Shown piece by piece: positions 1 to 12,676 of a stretch of 64,000 bases of DNA; within the stretch, counting starts at the first letter, position 1, and each line of letters starts with the position of its first letter. Position numbers and translations under genes: made by a program. The DNA comes from Paraspadella gotoi. Taxonomy: Eukaryota; Chaetognatha. Location of the stretch: NCBI GenBank assembly GCA_051294375.1, contig CM119264.1, positions 16,899,245 through 16,963,244 on the forward strand. Reading direction: 5' to 3'. A model generated the notes under the pieces. It did not search any database, had not been told where the DNA came from, and saw nothing but the letters and a program-made list of their open reading frames with translations.

Positions 1-329
1 CGAATCGATTTTCCTTAACGATATCAGGTTCTTGCAACGACTCAATGAACGAATACCGTCGTCCTTCGCCACTTTCCCAGTAGAACATCTTGTCCAGCAT
101 AAGTTGAAAGTCGCGTAATGGTTTTGGCGTTAATTCGCGCTCGCATCCTCTCATCGTCTTCATCATTTTAATGGCGGTAATGGGAGATTCGCAACTTGGG
201 TAACAAGAACAAAGGAGGCAAACCTTTTGAACTTCCTTGTCATTGACAATGATAGCTATATTTTGCGGACATTCTTCGTCAACTAAGACGGATGATACGC
301 CACGTAGATCGAATCGGAACAAGAGAGTC
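1..329 (-). CDS. Internal exon of an unidentified gene, cut by the left window edge
   Basis: One frame is open over the whole 329 bases on the minus strand, with no Met start. It begins just after a good splice acceptor (T-rich tract ending in CTAG at 330-331 on the minus strand) and reads TLLFRFDLRGVSSVL at its start. The middle is cysteine-rich (VCLLCSCYPSC), followed by a charged stretch (LRDFQLMLDKMFYWESGEG). Codon use is mixed and no repeat is involved, so it looks like real protein sequence. The start is one base into a codon, and the frame continues past position 1. I do not recognise the family. The T-rich acceptor and 109 uninterrupted codons are the support. Confidence 0.7.
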
Positions 330-436
330 CTAGAAAAAAAATCGAAATCGCCAACTATTTTTTCTTTTTTTTCTTTGGGGATAAAGGAAAAACAACAAGA
401 ATGATATTAGCATTCGTTTTCAAGGATAGACTTTTA
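330..436. other. Intron start of the left-edge gene
   Basis: Short AT-rich stretch between the exon acceptor at 330-331 and the foldback element. It contains the T-rich acceptor tract of the left exon (read on the minus strand) and nothing else visible. Confidence 0.5.
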
Positions 437-708
437 GTTACAACGTTTTTTTATTGTTTAAAAACAACGGAATAATTGAAACTAAAATAACGCACATGTT
501 TCGGCTCTGGTGAGAGCCTTCTTCATCGCGAATAATGTAGTTTTGTGAAAATAGTTTTTCACTCTCTCTCTAACTTCAAATTCTGTGAAAAACTATTTTC
601 ACAAAACATTATTTTTCACGCTTAAGAAGGCTCTCATCAGAGCCGAAACATATCTGTTATTTTTGTTTAAATTTTACCGTTGTTTTTAACCAATAAAAAA
701 TTCATAAC
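437..708. mobile_element. Foldback MITE with ~115-bp inverted arms
   Basis: The left arm starts GTTACAACGTTTTTT and contains TTTCGGCTCTGGTGAGAGCC. The right arm reads the same on the other strand (TTTCGGCTCTGATGAGAGCC) and ends at 708. The arms match over about 115 bp (437-560 against 583-708) with few mismatches, leaving only a short CT-rich centre. No reading frame of note is inside. Size, near-complete palindromy and AT-rich setting fit a non-autonomous foldback MITE. I could not establish a target-site duplication or a superfamily. Confidence 0.8.
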
Positions 709-1877
709 AAATATCAGATGGATTGGCTTTTTCGTTTGACCTGTAACTCTTCAAATAGGTTTCTTTTATTTTATATTATAATTTAAACCGATATAAAATG
801 GCGAATACATCACAATTCACATGTTTAAAGTGAGTATTACATTTTCAAAATCGCCAGGAGCTCAGCTTTTTGAATCTGTTCTCCATTTTGAACTATTTTT
901 TTCTTAAATGAACAGTGAAACGCATGTAAAATTACCTTTAATAAATTGATTTATTTGTTATTCGGTTAATTTTTATATTGTTTTAAGTTTTGAGTGAGAA
1001 AATAATACCATTATCAGTATTAGTCTTCATTCCTCACAGTTGTCAATATTAGCATGACTCACCGATCATCTAAGTTCAATCCAGAAATATCTCTATCAGA
1101 AATACTTAAAATAAAGTTGTCACGGTTTTCTCGAGGTATTTCCGCAAATGATTGGGCGCTGATCTTGGCCGCATCTGCATGGGACTTGATCTCCAAGACG
1201 CTAATAAGGAACGCGGGAAATTCTATCCCGAAAGAGTAGATGATTATTTGGTTTGAGGTTATCTTGCTTGGACGCCTGTAGCTTTTATCTAGGGAAAATT
1301 TAAAGGATTAAACTTAATATTTTGTTTATTAAAAGTGTCGTGATAATATTTTGCTTACTTTTTCTCGGAATTTCATTCTTGTTTTTGAAGTATTCCTGAA
1401 CAAAGAGTAGAAATTGTTTAGGTTTTTCCATACTTTTTGTTTTATATTTAGGTTTTGCTTTTTCTTTTGCTTAGTGATATTTTTTATTGTGATATTTTTT
1501 TGTGGTTACGGATCAGAAAATTAATTCATTTTCTTTTCTTGTGGTTTGTGAGGAAAACAATTCGCCGATCCACTGGGCAATTATTGTAAACGCATACACT
1601 TTTCAATATTCAGTATTAATGTGCCTCAGTTTCATGTTTATATTGATTACATAACATGTTATTTGAAGAACAATTATGACGGCCTGTCTACCCCAACACC
1701 CACCCTGCGACGTTGTTTTAATCTATGACTATAACGCGAGTTATACACTATACAGCCCTATTTATTACACTACGTAAAAATTTTAAGTCAAGCTTGGCCC
1801 TCGCTCTATCAAAAATTAAACATCTGGCCTCTAAATTCTTTTCCTCGTTTTTTCGTTGTTTAACGGTAGAAATATGA

Positions 1878-1920
<43 letters not shown>

Positions 1921-2070
1921 CAAACGAATTCGTTTTATAGTACTATTTTATTCTCGGCGATTCTCTCCAATTTATTTCTTCATTGACGTTATCTGTAGTT
2001 GTAACTATGCAGAATTCAGCGACACATAAGCTCGAAAAAATATTTCACGAAAATCTGAATATTTAAAATT

Positions 2071-2280
2071 TTAATGAATTTGAATTTTTTTCAACTCCAC
2101 AATTTCCCTCCTGGCGTTCTCGTCTTTCCATCTGCGATTTATTTTTTCCATCCCGCTTATCTTCGCAGTGCAACAACTCCACTGACGCTCTATTTTCTGG
2201 ACCTTATCTGCTAAAGCCTTGCCGCATCTCTTAACGGTTAACAGCACCTCCACCACTACACTCTTTCGCCTCCATCATTT
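2071..2280 (-). CDS. Possible coding fragment, unidentified
   Basis: An open minus-strand frame of about 65 codons in a GC-richer patch inside AT-rich DNA. It reads VEVLLTVKRCGKALADKVQ near the start and REIVELKKIQIH at the stop. It has a normal residue mix and a hint of charged helix, but no start codon in good context and no clear splice sites. It could be a terminal exon, a pseudogene piece or chance. Confidence 0.2.
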
Positions 2281-3299
2281 CCACGCCCCTCGCCAGGCTT
2301 TCCCCGTCTCCTTCTCCTTTCTCCTTTTTTTCCGCAGCTCTAATCTCTTTTTTTATCCCTTACGCTTTTCAATCTCGCCATATTTTTCTCGTACCGTTCG
2401 ATAAACCGGCATCGGAATTTTGAAAGGGAATGAAACCTGTCAGTGGTTTGAGATATATTAGTAATCTTTATATAAGTTAATTTTTACTATTTTATTTCTA
2501 ATATATATCTAAAATTAATAGTACATATTCCTCTCAATATTATGCGTATTGGTCGGCGATGCTGTCCGAAAGTCACGTCTAGCATCTAACTTGAATTATC
2601 AACTTTTACTGCGCCTGTAAGGCTGAGTGAAAGTTGCATAACAAAGTTCAAATAGAAGATCATGAACAGTTGCTGATGTATATGTTTTATTAAATATTTT
2701 ATATATTATATATATTTCATAAATAAATTAATAAAATAAAAGAAAATAAATTAATAATGATAATAATATTAATAATAATAATAATAATTATATTAATAAT
2801 TATTAATAAATTAATAAATAAAAGAAATTATCATCTAGAATATCTATTTTCATACTTTTATGGTTATTTTTAATTTTTCTTCCTTATAAGTTATAACTTA
2901 TAAAATAATTAAAAAATTAAAAAAATATAAAGTTTGAGCAAGCAACAAGTTATCATTAATCTTGAAATTTTTTTTTATTCAATAAAAAGGTTTTTTGTAT
3001 AGGAATTGTTTTGATTCTGGTGATGATCGTTATGGTTTTTACTGTGGTTATGGTCGTTGTGATGAATGTAGTGTTAGTTGTGGTTGTAGTGTTATAATAT
3101 AAAATAATATAATCAAAAAAGTAATAGGCTCCCTGAGAGGAATCATTAAGAAACGAGGACGTTAAGCCCTTATTTTCCCAACCGCTTTTTACCGATTGGT
3201 ATTCATACCTTCAATGTGTTCTTTTAATCTCATTCCTCTCCCTTCTTTTCCCCTTCAGCCCCTTTTCTTCCTGTCTTCGCTCAACTCCTCCGCAACTTT

Positions 3300-3384
3300 C
3301 CTCCACGCCCCCAGGCCTCTCTTTCCCACGCCGCTACTCTCGGCAAGATGCTGTTTTGTTTTCTGACGAATTTTTCGGCGGTTG
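3300..3384 (+). other. Possible 5' untranslated exon of the LIM gene
   Basis: A pyrimidine- and GC-richer patch ends in a strong donor, GCGGTTG followed by GTGAGT, at 3385. The coding exon at 8000 needs an upstream non-coding exon because its acceptor (TTTCAG, 7971-7976) lies 23 bases before the ATG. This is the best donor I see upstream, but the link is inferred. An ATG at 3348 would give a short upstream frame. Confidence 0.25.
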
Positions 3385-3526
3385 GTGAGTTATCGACGTC
3401 TTTATCATTCTTTTATTTAATCTTTAATTTAGACACTTCAAGTTCAATGGTTAATCTAGATTATTTTTTTTTCTCTTTTAACCTTAAAAACCTAAATTCA
3501 AATTACTAAATACGTTTATTCATAGA

Positions 3527-3561
3527 TGGGCATTGCCCATTGGGCATTGGGCCCATTGGGC
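3527..3561. repeat. Short palindromic GGGCATTGGGCCCATTGGGC repeat
   Basis: TGGGCATT and its complement alternate several times around a central GGGCCC, so the segment is both a tandem repeat and a palindrome that could fold back. Confidence 0.75.
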
Positions 3562-4473
3562 AAGTTAAAAAAAAAGCGGTACCGGGTCTGGTGTTTTGAC
3601 AAAGTATTACAAAATTTTGACGGGTCGCTAAAGATTAACTTTCTCTCACCAGTATCTCATTTTGCTTTTTTTCTCTTAATGTTACACTCTTTCTTTCTTT
3701 CGCTCTTGCTCTTTCTCTCTCTTTTTCCCGCGACTCGCCAATCATGTGGGAGGCCTCTCGCCGGCCCCCGATGTTTCAAGCGCCCTGAAGGCCTGAAAAA
3801 AGTTCAATAATCGTTTGTGGAAATGAAAATTGTTTGCGATTGTATTATATAGTATGCCCAATTGAACATAGAACAATGACTATATTGCCTTAGTGTATGT
3901 AGGTATGTAGTACGTATAACTAATAGGGCGTAACAGGTTGAAAACTAGATGATGGGTTGATGACCAATATATGTAGATATTGTTAACAATAATATTAAAG
4001 ATCATAAAATTAGTGCTTTAAGATTTAACATTTAGTTAATATTTTTAAGAAGTGTTTATATTGTTTATTTTGTTAAACATTGTTTATAAACTTTATATTA
4101 TTAAATATTGTAATGCTTTACTGCATTAATAAAATGAATAATTTTAGAAAGTAATAAGGAAAAGTGATTTAGAAGTAAAAGGACTGAATAATTTTATTAG
4201 AAAACGATTTAGTTATTTTATATTTTATAAGTTAAATTCTGGCTCACTAAAGACCGCGGAAACTTTAAAAAAATTGTGATCATTTAAATGTAAAAGTAAG
4301 TTGTAAGTGGGATATTAGTAAGTGTCTTATTAAATACTAACTCTCTTTTATAATGAAAAAAAATCCAATTACATCTCTTTTTAAACTTTCTTTTTCTTCC
4401 AAACACTTCCCCGCGATAGGAAAAAAATTTTAAAACTAAATTGAAAAAGGAATGAGATCGTTCAAGAAAAAGC

Positions 4474-4589
<116 letters not shown>

Positions 4590-4720
4590 TCCGATTCTTT
4601 CTATCCATTCTCATCACTGTCCGAAACATGATTTCTTTCGGTTCGATGGCTTATCGAAAACTCTGTCCGGGGATTTTGAAATTCACAAGCTTCGCCACAG
4701 AATGCACGAGAACGAAAGAT

Positions 4721-4723
<3 letters not shown>

Positions 4724-4786
<63 letters not shown>

Positions 4787-4790
4787 GGAG
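4724..4790. repeat. (GA)n microsatellite
   Basis: Nearly pure GA. It is the reverse complement of the (CT)n tract just upstream. Confidence 0.95.
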
Positions 4791-7700
4791 CATTTGTTGA
4801 GAATATTTCTTTTTCTCACCCACGCAAAAATCAAGCGCACGCTCGAGTTAAAAAGAAAATGAAGAAGAAGAAAAACCCCGTTGCGATCAAGACGTTGTCA
4901 GGGGTCCTCGTTTAGGATTGTTGATCAAACTGTCGTCGTGACTTGGTTTTTACTGTATTTATGACTTTTGGATTTTGAGTTGTAAAAAAAGGACATTTTC
5001 CTTTTTCCTAGATAATTTGTGGAAAAAAGGGGACTCTGGTCAACTTCCTCCAATTTTTACCCTTCGACGCGAGTAAATGGCAACATAAGTTCTAGAAATT
5101 TCCAATTTAATCGTACCTAATATTGTTTTCGAAGCATGGTTTAAATAATCCAGAATCATTATATTAATAAATTTGAATTTTTGAGACGTTCCGAAGTAGT
5201 CGTTATTTTACCCGTTTATCTTCTTTAAGATGAAAGGAAGGGACGAGCATAGAGTCTCTATGCGACCATCGAACCCGCAAGCCCTACGCAGTGAAAATAG
5301 GGGAAGAAAAAGTTTTTCCATCGTTTTTACTCTCAACCTACCGGTCTCCCTCTCTGACTTCCTCTTTTCTTCACTCATCCCTCTTCGTCGCTTCTCTCCT
5401 CCCTCACTTCTGTTCATCCCACTCCATCTCTTCCATCCACCCCCCCTCTCTCTTCCTCTCTTCAAATCGTCGGTCTTTTCTTCTTCTTAATCGTTCTCTC
5501 TCCTTGGCCCGACCTTTTTCTAGAAAAAATATCTTGATTTCTTTTTTATATTTTCTTCTCTTTGAGTTCCAGAGAAAAATTCATCTCTTCTCTATCGGCG
5601 TCTTCTCGCTCGCTCGCTCGCTTGCTATCTTCACTCTGAACGTTTCTCGAAAAATAAGATTAAAAAAGTAAGTTTTAAAAATTTTTCAAAGTTTTTGGTT
5701 TCATTAATAATAGTTATCCTATTATGGAATTTCTCTATTTGGTTTCTTCAATTGTTCGGACAGATTTGTTTTATGACAGTGAAACAAGTAATTTGCAAAT
5801 TTTCATAAAATAACCTCATAGCAATTCGGAGCTACTTAATACTAATCTCACGCTCTCGATGTGAAAAAATATATATTCGTACAGGGAATTGAAAAACAAC
5901 CACCTTATGGTTTTCGATTACACCCAAATATATAATTGGTTTAGATTATTAAAAAATGATACAATGTAATTAAAAAAACACACATTTTAATTATATTTGC
6001 AATTTTATATACATAGTACAAGAAAAATCGCTGGATTGAATTTCCGAAAGAAATTTCCTTTTTTTTTTTGGAATATATATATATCCTTCGGTGACGAGAA
6101 TTTGAAATGACGAATCGAACTTGGACGGAGACCACGCTCGGGATTCGGGAATGGGGATGGAGGTTGTCAACAGGGGAATGGTGACGGTTTGGCCAGGGTC
6201 GTGACGTCCCCGGATGAGGTCTGGGATGGCGGCGAAGGCAAAGGCAGAGGCAAAACCGGTCACTTTATGTCTTTTTTGTTTTGCTCTTTTGTTTGCCTCA
6301 ATTTCTTCGCTTTTATTTCCCTTCGGGTGTCGTTTCTGTTTCGTGATTCCCTTTTTCATCCCCCCACCCCGCGTTTTGACCTTTGTTCGATTGGCCATTT
6401 TGAGTACTTTATTTAGTCCATTTTCCGTCAGCCTCCTTTGAAATCAGTACATTCGAGCATCCATCCACATCTATGCTTTTTTGTTACTCTTTTCAACGAT
6501 CTTCTTCACCCGAAAATTGATTCAATTCAATCTCAATCCAGTTATCCAACTTTAACCAAATAAATTTATCAAACACTTATTCCCAACCTATTCAAATTAA
6601 ATTTCTTTAGTCCACTAGTTTTCACTCATAATGTTTTTTTTTGGGGATTATTTATGAGATTTCTTTTCTCTTTTTTTCTATAATCTTATCTTTTTTTTTC
6701 TATTTCATACATCTCAACAACCAAGTAGTACCAATGGTCAACTCTCGCTTGTTTAACATTGGGTTTAACTTCAGGTGCCATCCAAGAGTAGTAAGAGAAC
6801 GGTCTTTTGTTGAGGAAAACTTAAAATCGTACCTGGTCCTGATGCGTAAAATACAGCGTAAATGCAACAGTAAACTAAATTAAGCAGTACAACAGTTTAT
6901 ATCCTTCCGATGGCTTCTTTCCTCGAATACGTACATATTGGAATGAAAATAGAGCAACTAACATTTCGCTCGACCCCTTCTGCAATTGAAGTCTGAAATG
7001 ACTCTCCCCGCTTCTACCCGAGACGTCTGAAGTCGGGTTCGCTCCCCTGCACACCCAAAGTCTTTCGGGGTCTCCAGGACTCTCCTCTTTTTTTTTTGTT
7101 TATCGTCTCGAGTAAACAATGAGCGGGAATTACCAGAGATGAGCTCCGTTCCTCGGTTTCCTTCATTCCACAAACATTTTCCCTCCTTCCTTCGTTTTTT
7201 TTTAATTTCTTTTATTTTTTAACAAAATAAATTTGGGATTTTTGGGGCCTCGTTTTCGAAATACTCATTCGTGAAACTAGTACGGGCTGCTACTTTCGTG
7301 GGGCATCTGAAATTGGGTTGTTCACGCGCGGGAAGCAATTGTTGTCAATTTCGAGACAAATTTTCCATTGCAGCGTTAAAAGCTGTCTCAAAAGAAGTGA
7401 GAAAATATTATTAAAGATCCTATCTCCCACTGAACTATAAGTCAAGGATCTATCATCTCATTAACCTCCTATTGTTCTTCCATTTCTTTCATTTCACAAG
7501 TAATTTTTTTAATTTTTCCATTGCTATTTCGACACGACGTAATACTCCGCTTTGACTCTTTCTCATTGGAAATGCTCTGAGCCGAAATTCCTCATATTAG
7601 TTTCTCATTGGGTCTCCGATAATTTAAGATTTAGACAATTGTACCGTTCTCCGTAACAAATTTTACTTTATATGTAAATATTTTTTTTATTATTTTAAAT

Positions 7701-7999
7701 TTATATTTTATATTTTACGATATGTCTACCGACAGAGACGGAACTAAAAGTAATATAGAGAGTCAAGGATGTATCTCGTTTTTATGAGGAATGAACATTG
7801 AATATAGCATAATACAACGATGATTTTAAGAATATTTTCAAATCTGTTGTTACACTATTTAAAAAACTTTGCGTTAATTGGTAATTAAAAATTAAAAATA
7901 AAAAAATTACTTCTCTTATTGGTAAATGGCTTTACAATATTTTAACTTTATAAAGACCCTTGTCTTAAAATTTCAGATTCGGGAAATTCTCGGGGAAAG

Positions 8000-8114
8000 A
8001 TGCCCTTTAAGCCTGCCCAAACGGCCAAGTGCCCCAAATGTAGCCAATCGGTTTATGCTGCCGAGGAGGTCATGGTCAGCAACAACAAATATCACAAAGG
8101 ATGCTTCAAATGCT
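8000..8114 (+). CDS. Mlp: LIM gene coding exon 1
   Basis: Encodes residues 1-38, the first zinc finger of LIM1. It follows the acceptor TTTCAG (7971-7976) and ends T|GTAAGT, one base into codon 39. The ATG lies 23 bases after the acceptor, in the context AAAGATGCC. Shared by both isoforms. Confidence 0.9.
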
Positions 8115-9686
8115 GTAAGTTTTGCATGCGCTGAGATAACGAGCAAATGCTTCGAATGCTTTATGTTATCTGGATTTATGTTATTTTAAAATTAGCATGG
8201 CACCTTCTTAGTATAAACAAATAAATAATGGCATACAGCTATGGTTTTTTTTCGATCTGCAATGAAAGACTGAATAGCAAAAATCGATTTTAACCATGAA
8301 TACTTAAAGCGCGGGAGTAAGTAGGTAAAAATTAAAAAAAAAATATTACTCTTACTACCCCCTTGATCCAGGTCCAGGGTCGTAATTTCTCTTCCCCTTT
8401 TCTTCTCTTTTAAATTAGGGTTGCATGGGTTTTCACTTAAGTTGCCCGAATGAGATTTATTTTTTCATTTGGAAAATTAGCGCCTCGGCTTCATAGCGGT
8501 TGCTTTTAGCGAGTTTTTCTGCCATCTCCCACGGCGCTGCATCAATTAAAGCGACGGAAGCGGCGTCTGGGTCGTCTTCACCATCGAATATTTCTAGTGA
8601 ATATTAAATTTGAAGAAGTCTACTGACGACGCTTACGAGGCTTCTTTCTGTAGGAGCTTGGGGCATCGGACAATGCTTCGCTGAGGTGGTTGTTGTTTTG
8701 GTTGTTGTTGTTGTTTATCGCCTGCTCTTGTTTCCCTCTTTTCTTAAATAAATTTTGCCCCTTTGCTTCGTTGCTTCGGAATTCCCGCTTGAAAATTAAA
8801 AGTCCGCCCGTCACGCAAAACGAGGACTAAAAGTAAACGTAAAAACGTAAACAAAAAAACCTCAAGCTCTAAAAATATCTGATTTTTTTATAATAAGCAA
8901 AACTAAACAGCAAAGTTGCGTATAAATCATAAAAGTTGATAGTTCAAAATTTTTTTACTGTAATCATATTTGATAAAAAAAAGGGGGTTACTTACCTCCC
9001 TAATTTCCCACATCCCAACATCCGCTTTCACGTCCTGATTTTGATCTCGGTGACGAGTGATAAATCCCCGCCCGATTTTTTCTGCCCGCCTTCCTTTCTC
9101 TTTCCCTCCGCCCATCGCAGCCTCTTTGTCCATTCGTCTTGTCCTCCAAATAACTCGCGTCTTAATCCATCAAAGGCGCCTTCGTCGACGTTTCGCCGCC
9201 ACCTTCGATAATTCACGTCAGATTGATTACACCGCGTCGGCGCGTCCCTCAAAATTCCATTTTTTCCCCCTGCGGCGTCGATTTCGATGTTTTTGCTGTT
9301 GTTGTTGTCGTTGTCTTTGTTGTCTATTGATTACCTATGTGAAAAAGATTGCAAAATGATATATTATTTTGATTGCAAGGGGGCTTGCGAATTTCGTTTT
9401 CGTTTACGCCCGACCCCTTTGTATATAAAAGCGCTCTCACCATCCCTCTCCATTCTACGATTAGACGCCTCAGAACCTTATCCCTCCCCTACCCCCGTCC
9501 CACCTCAAAACAGATTTGTGCAATAAGATGCTGGAGCTTCAGAACGTGACCCCGCACGGAGTGGAGTTGTTTTGCAAGTCTTGCTACGCAAAGAAGTTCG
9601 GACCGAAGGGCGTCCGCGGCGGTGGAGGTGTCGGCGCTACCGGAACCGTCGTCAACTTCAAAGAGGCCGAGGGGGAAGAGTCCTGA
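8000..9686 (+). CDS. Mlp: Muscle LIM protein, short one-LIM isoform, 95 aa
   Basis: Joining 8000-8114 to 9514-9686 gives 95 residues ending in TGA at 9684-9686. The first exon supplies C11, C14, H32, C35 and C38. The second supplies C41, C59 and C62 with spacing identical to the two-LIM form. After the domain it reads [13 protein letters not shown] and ends in a short acidic tail (FKEAEGEES). One LIM domain with a glycine-rich tail in about 92-95 residues is the known short insect Mlp type. Exon 2 and exon 3 both complete the same half domain in the same phase, so they must be alternatives. Alternative splicing is inferred from the sequence; no transcript was seen. Confidence 0.82.
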
Positions 9687-12231
9687 TTGGCTGGTCGGCG
9701 GAAATCCCCGACCAATAACGATTGAATCGTTAGCGGGGGTTCGTCGGCCGCTTATGATTGGACGGGAGAATTCAGTACCTCGACCAATCCGGGTACGATA
9801 CTCGCTCGTGAGAAAAGTTACGGTCGGACGACAGGGTAGGAAAATTTAACTTTGTTCCATCGTCCGGTCCTCGCGCGAGCACGTGCCCCTATTGGAAGAA
9901 GTAATGAAATTAACCGTCTAATCCCCATTTTCATGGCCGAGCGAGGTTAACAAAAATATTTCGTATTTGTTTCGATAATGTTAAGAATGACAATTAATGA
10001 TAAAAATAAATTGTAAAAATGTTTAATCGCTCGTTTCTCTCCATCCGCTTTAGCTCCCGCGTTTCTCATAAGTTCTCTTATTAATTTTTCTTTAAAATGG
10101 CGAATTTCTTTTAGAGAATTTTCGAATGACCTACAAACATACTTTGTGCTTTTAATCAATGCAGCCGAAGAAAACTAAGAAAATATCATAAGAAGAATTT
10201 ACCATACGAACTCATTAAAAACCATGGCTGGAGCTTATCGTAGTTCTATCCTGCACTTCCAAATTGCTAAGCTGTCGCTGCGACTGCCGCTTCTGCGGTT
10301 TGGAATGCCGCTCTGGTTTTTTCGTTACCTTTGTGTCGTTCTTTTCGTCATGTCTGGTCTAAAAGTAAAACACTAAAGCATTGTTAAATCCCAACTTATG
10401 ATTTAAACAGATTTGTTTGATTTAGTACATGTTTCATAAGGTAGCTAGACAAGCAACTCTCAGATTAATCCTTATGACCTAGTAAAAAAAGTTTGTTATA
10501 AATGATGTCGGCGAAAACGGGTTTTTATAACTTATATCGGATCTAGTAAAATATAATAATCATTTCATGTTTTTCGATTTTGTTGATACGTATATTAAGG
10601 AGGGGTAGCCCCACTCAATGGGGTGAGTAAAAAATATAGAATGATTACATCCTCAAATGAAAATTTAAACATTTTTAAGTATATTTTCAATGGACAAGAC
10701 ATTTCTTATATGGTTCTATACCCAAATAATTATTTTTTTAATATTTATTTATATATAGGAAAGGCTAAAGTTATTTTTGATAATTTTTAAATTTTAAGAC
10801 CAGATTCAGATAGCTCATAAAAAAAAGGTAAAAAATCGTTATCATCATCTTTCGATAATTTTATCAGTTTTTTTAACATTTTTGTTTATAAAACAGGAAT
10901 TTTTAAAAGTTATAATCATATTTCTCGTTTAACTTTTATGCTCTAACAGAATCCATCAAAAAATTTGAAGATTTCAAAAAAAAAAAAAAAAAAAAAATTT
11001 ATAATGCGAAAAAAGACAAGTAATATTTAATGTATTAATCAAGACGTATAATGTAATTTTTTTTGAAAATGATTGCTTAAAAATTTAGTTAAAACAACTA
11101 AAAAAACTTTGCTTATTGTCGAAATTTTGTATTATCTCCGAGGTGGTCCCTAATATAAGCGTTTTTTTATTCGAATGCAACAAGGTTGATTCAGTACAAA
11201 AAAACAATGAGCAACATACCATCAGTGAACATTAATTTGTAAAAAAAAATTAGTTTTATGTTTTTTTAATTTTTGCAATTAGGCTATATTTATATATAAT
11301 ACTAGCCTTATAAAAAAAAAAAATTTAAATAAGCTTTCTTAATTTTAATTGCAGATTTGAGTTGATGATAAAAGAAAATATAACTCATTTTTTAAAATTC
11401 TTTTATTAAGTTAGTTAAAAATTGAGAAAACTATGTTAATATATAAAAAGTTAAAGTTCAGCTTAAAATATAGCCTTTTCTGATTTTTGAATAACTTAAT
11501 GAAGGAATTTTTTCAAAAAGAGTTATATTTCTTTTTTATCAACTTAGAACTTTATCAACTTTATCAAAACTTTAGAAATTTTAACATTTATTTGATTAGT
11601 ACTCTATATAAATGTATTCCAATGCGTAAATAGTGAAATTTGTAATAATTTTTTTTATATAGAAATGTTCGTTAGTATTATGTTGTTCGTTTCTCACTTT
11701 TAAAAGTTTAATTAAAGTTAAATTTATAAATTTTACTATGCCTTATTATGCATTTCTGTCCGGTCCGTTCCGTTCTAAAGGAACAAAAATGTGAAAAACA
11801 GCACTTAATTTGAGAACAAGTCTTCAATGTAAAAAAAATTTCCGAAAGACAAAATTATAAAGGAAATTCAGAAAAAAATTATCTGCAGCAGAACAATGAC
11901 ACCTTGAATGTCTTTCACCAAATTTACGGCTCATGAAAAAAAGATAAAGCGACGGGAGATATCGACAAGATAGAACTTTGACGCACCTGAACCGAGAACG
12001 AGAGCGAGAGCGAGAGCGAGAGCGAGAGCGAGAGCGAGAGCGAGAGCGAGAGCGAGAGCGAGAGCGAGAGCGAGAGCGAGAGCGAGAGCGAGAGCGAGAG
12101 CGAGAGCGAGAGCAACAAGAATTGAGCTTTGCAGGGTTCATTGTTCATCGATAACGAAAGCTTCCCCCTGTTCTCACAGCAACAACAACAATAACGACAA
12201 CAACAACAAAAAAAACAATAATAATAAAATG

Positions 12232-12318
<87 letters not shown>

Positions 12319-12434
12319 TTAATAATAATAATATTAATAATAATAATAATATTAATAATAATAACAACAAAAAATAACAATGCTAATTGGGAGAAAGTCG
12401 GAGAAGACACCGAAGATCCTTCAGAAAAAGTGAG

Positions 12435-12467
<33 letters not shown>

Positions 12468-12626
12468 CGTAATCTTTTTGTTTGCCTTCGTTGATTTTCA
12501 TTACCATTTATCTATCGATTCCATCGACGCCATTCGTGCCGGCGCATTTGTTAAAGTAATTTGTGGTTCCAAGGATAGGAAATTACTTTCGCTCTCTCTC
12601 TATATCTCTCTTTCTTCTCTTATCTT

Positions 12627-12676
<50 letters not shown>

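Noticed and set aside
5230-5671. Overlapping Ser/Phe/Pro-rich plus-strand frames
   Set aside because: Pyrimidine-rich DNA with no splice signals or recognisable motif.
11824-12370. Arg-Ser repeat and poly-Leu/Ile frames that resemble splicing factors
   Set aside because: They come from the (AGAGCG)n and (AAT)n microsatellites in a LIM gene intron.
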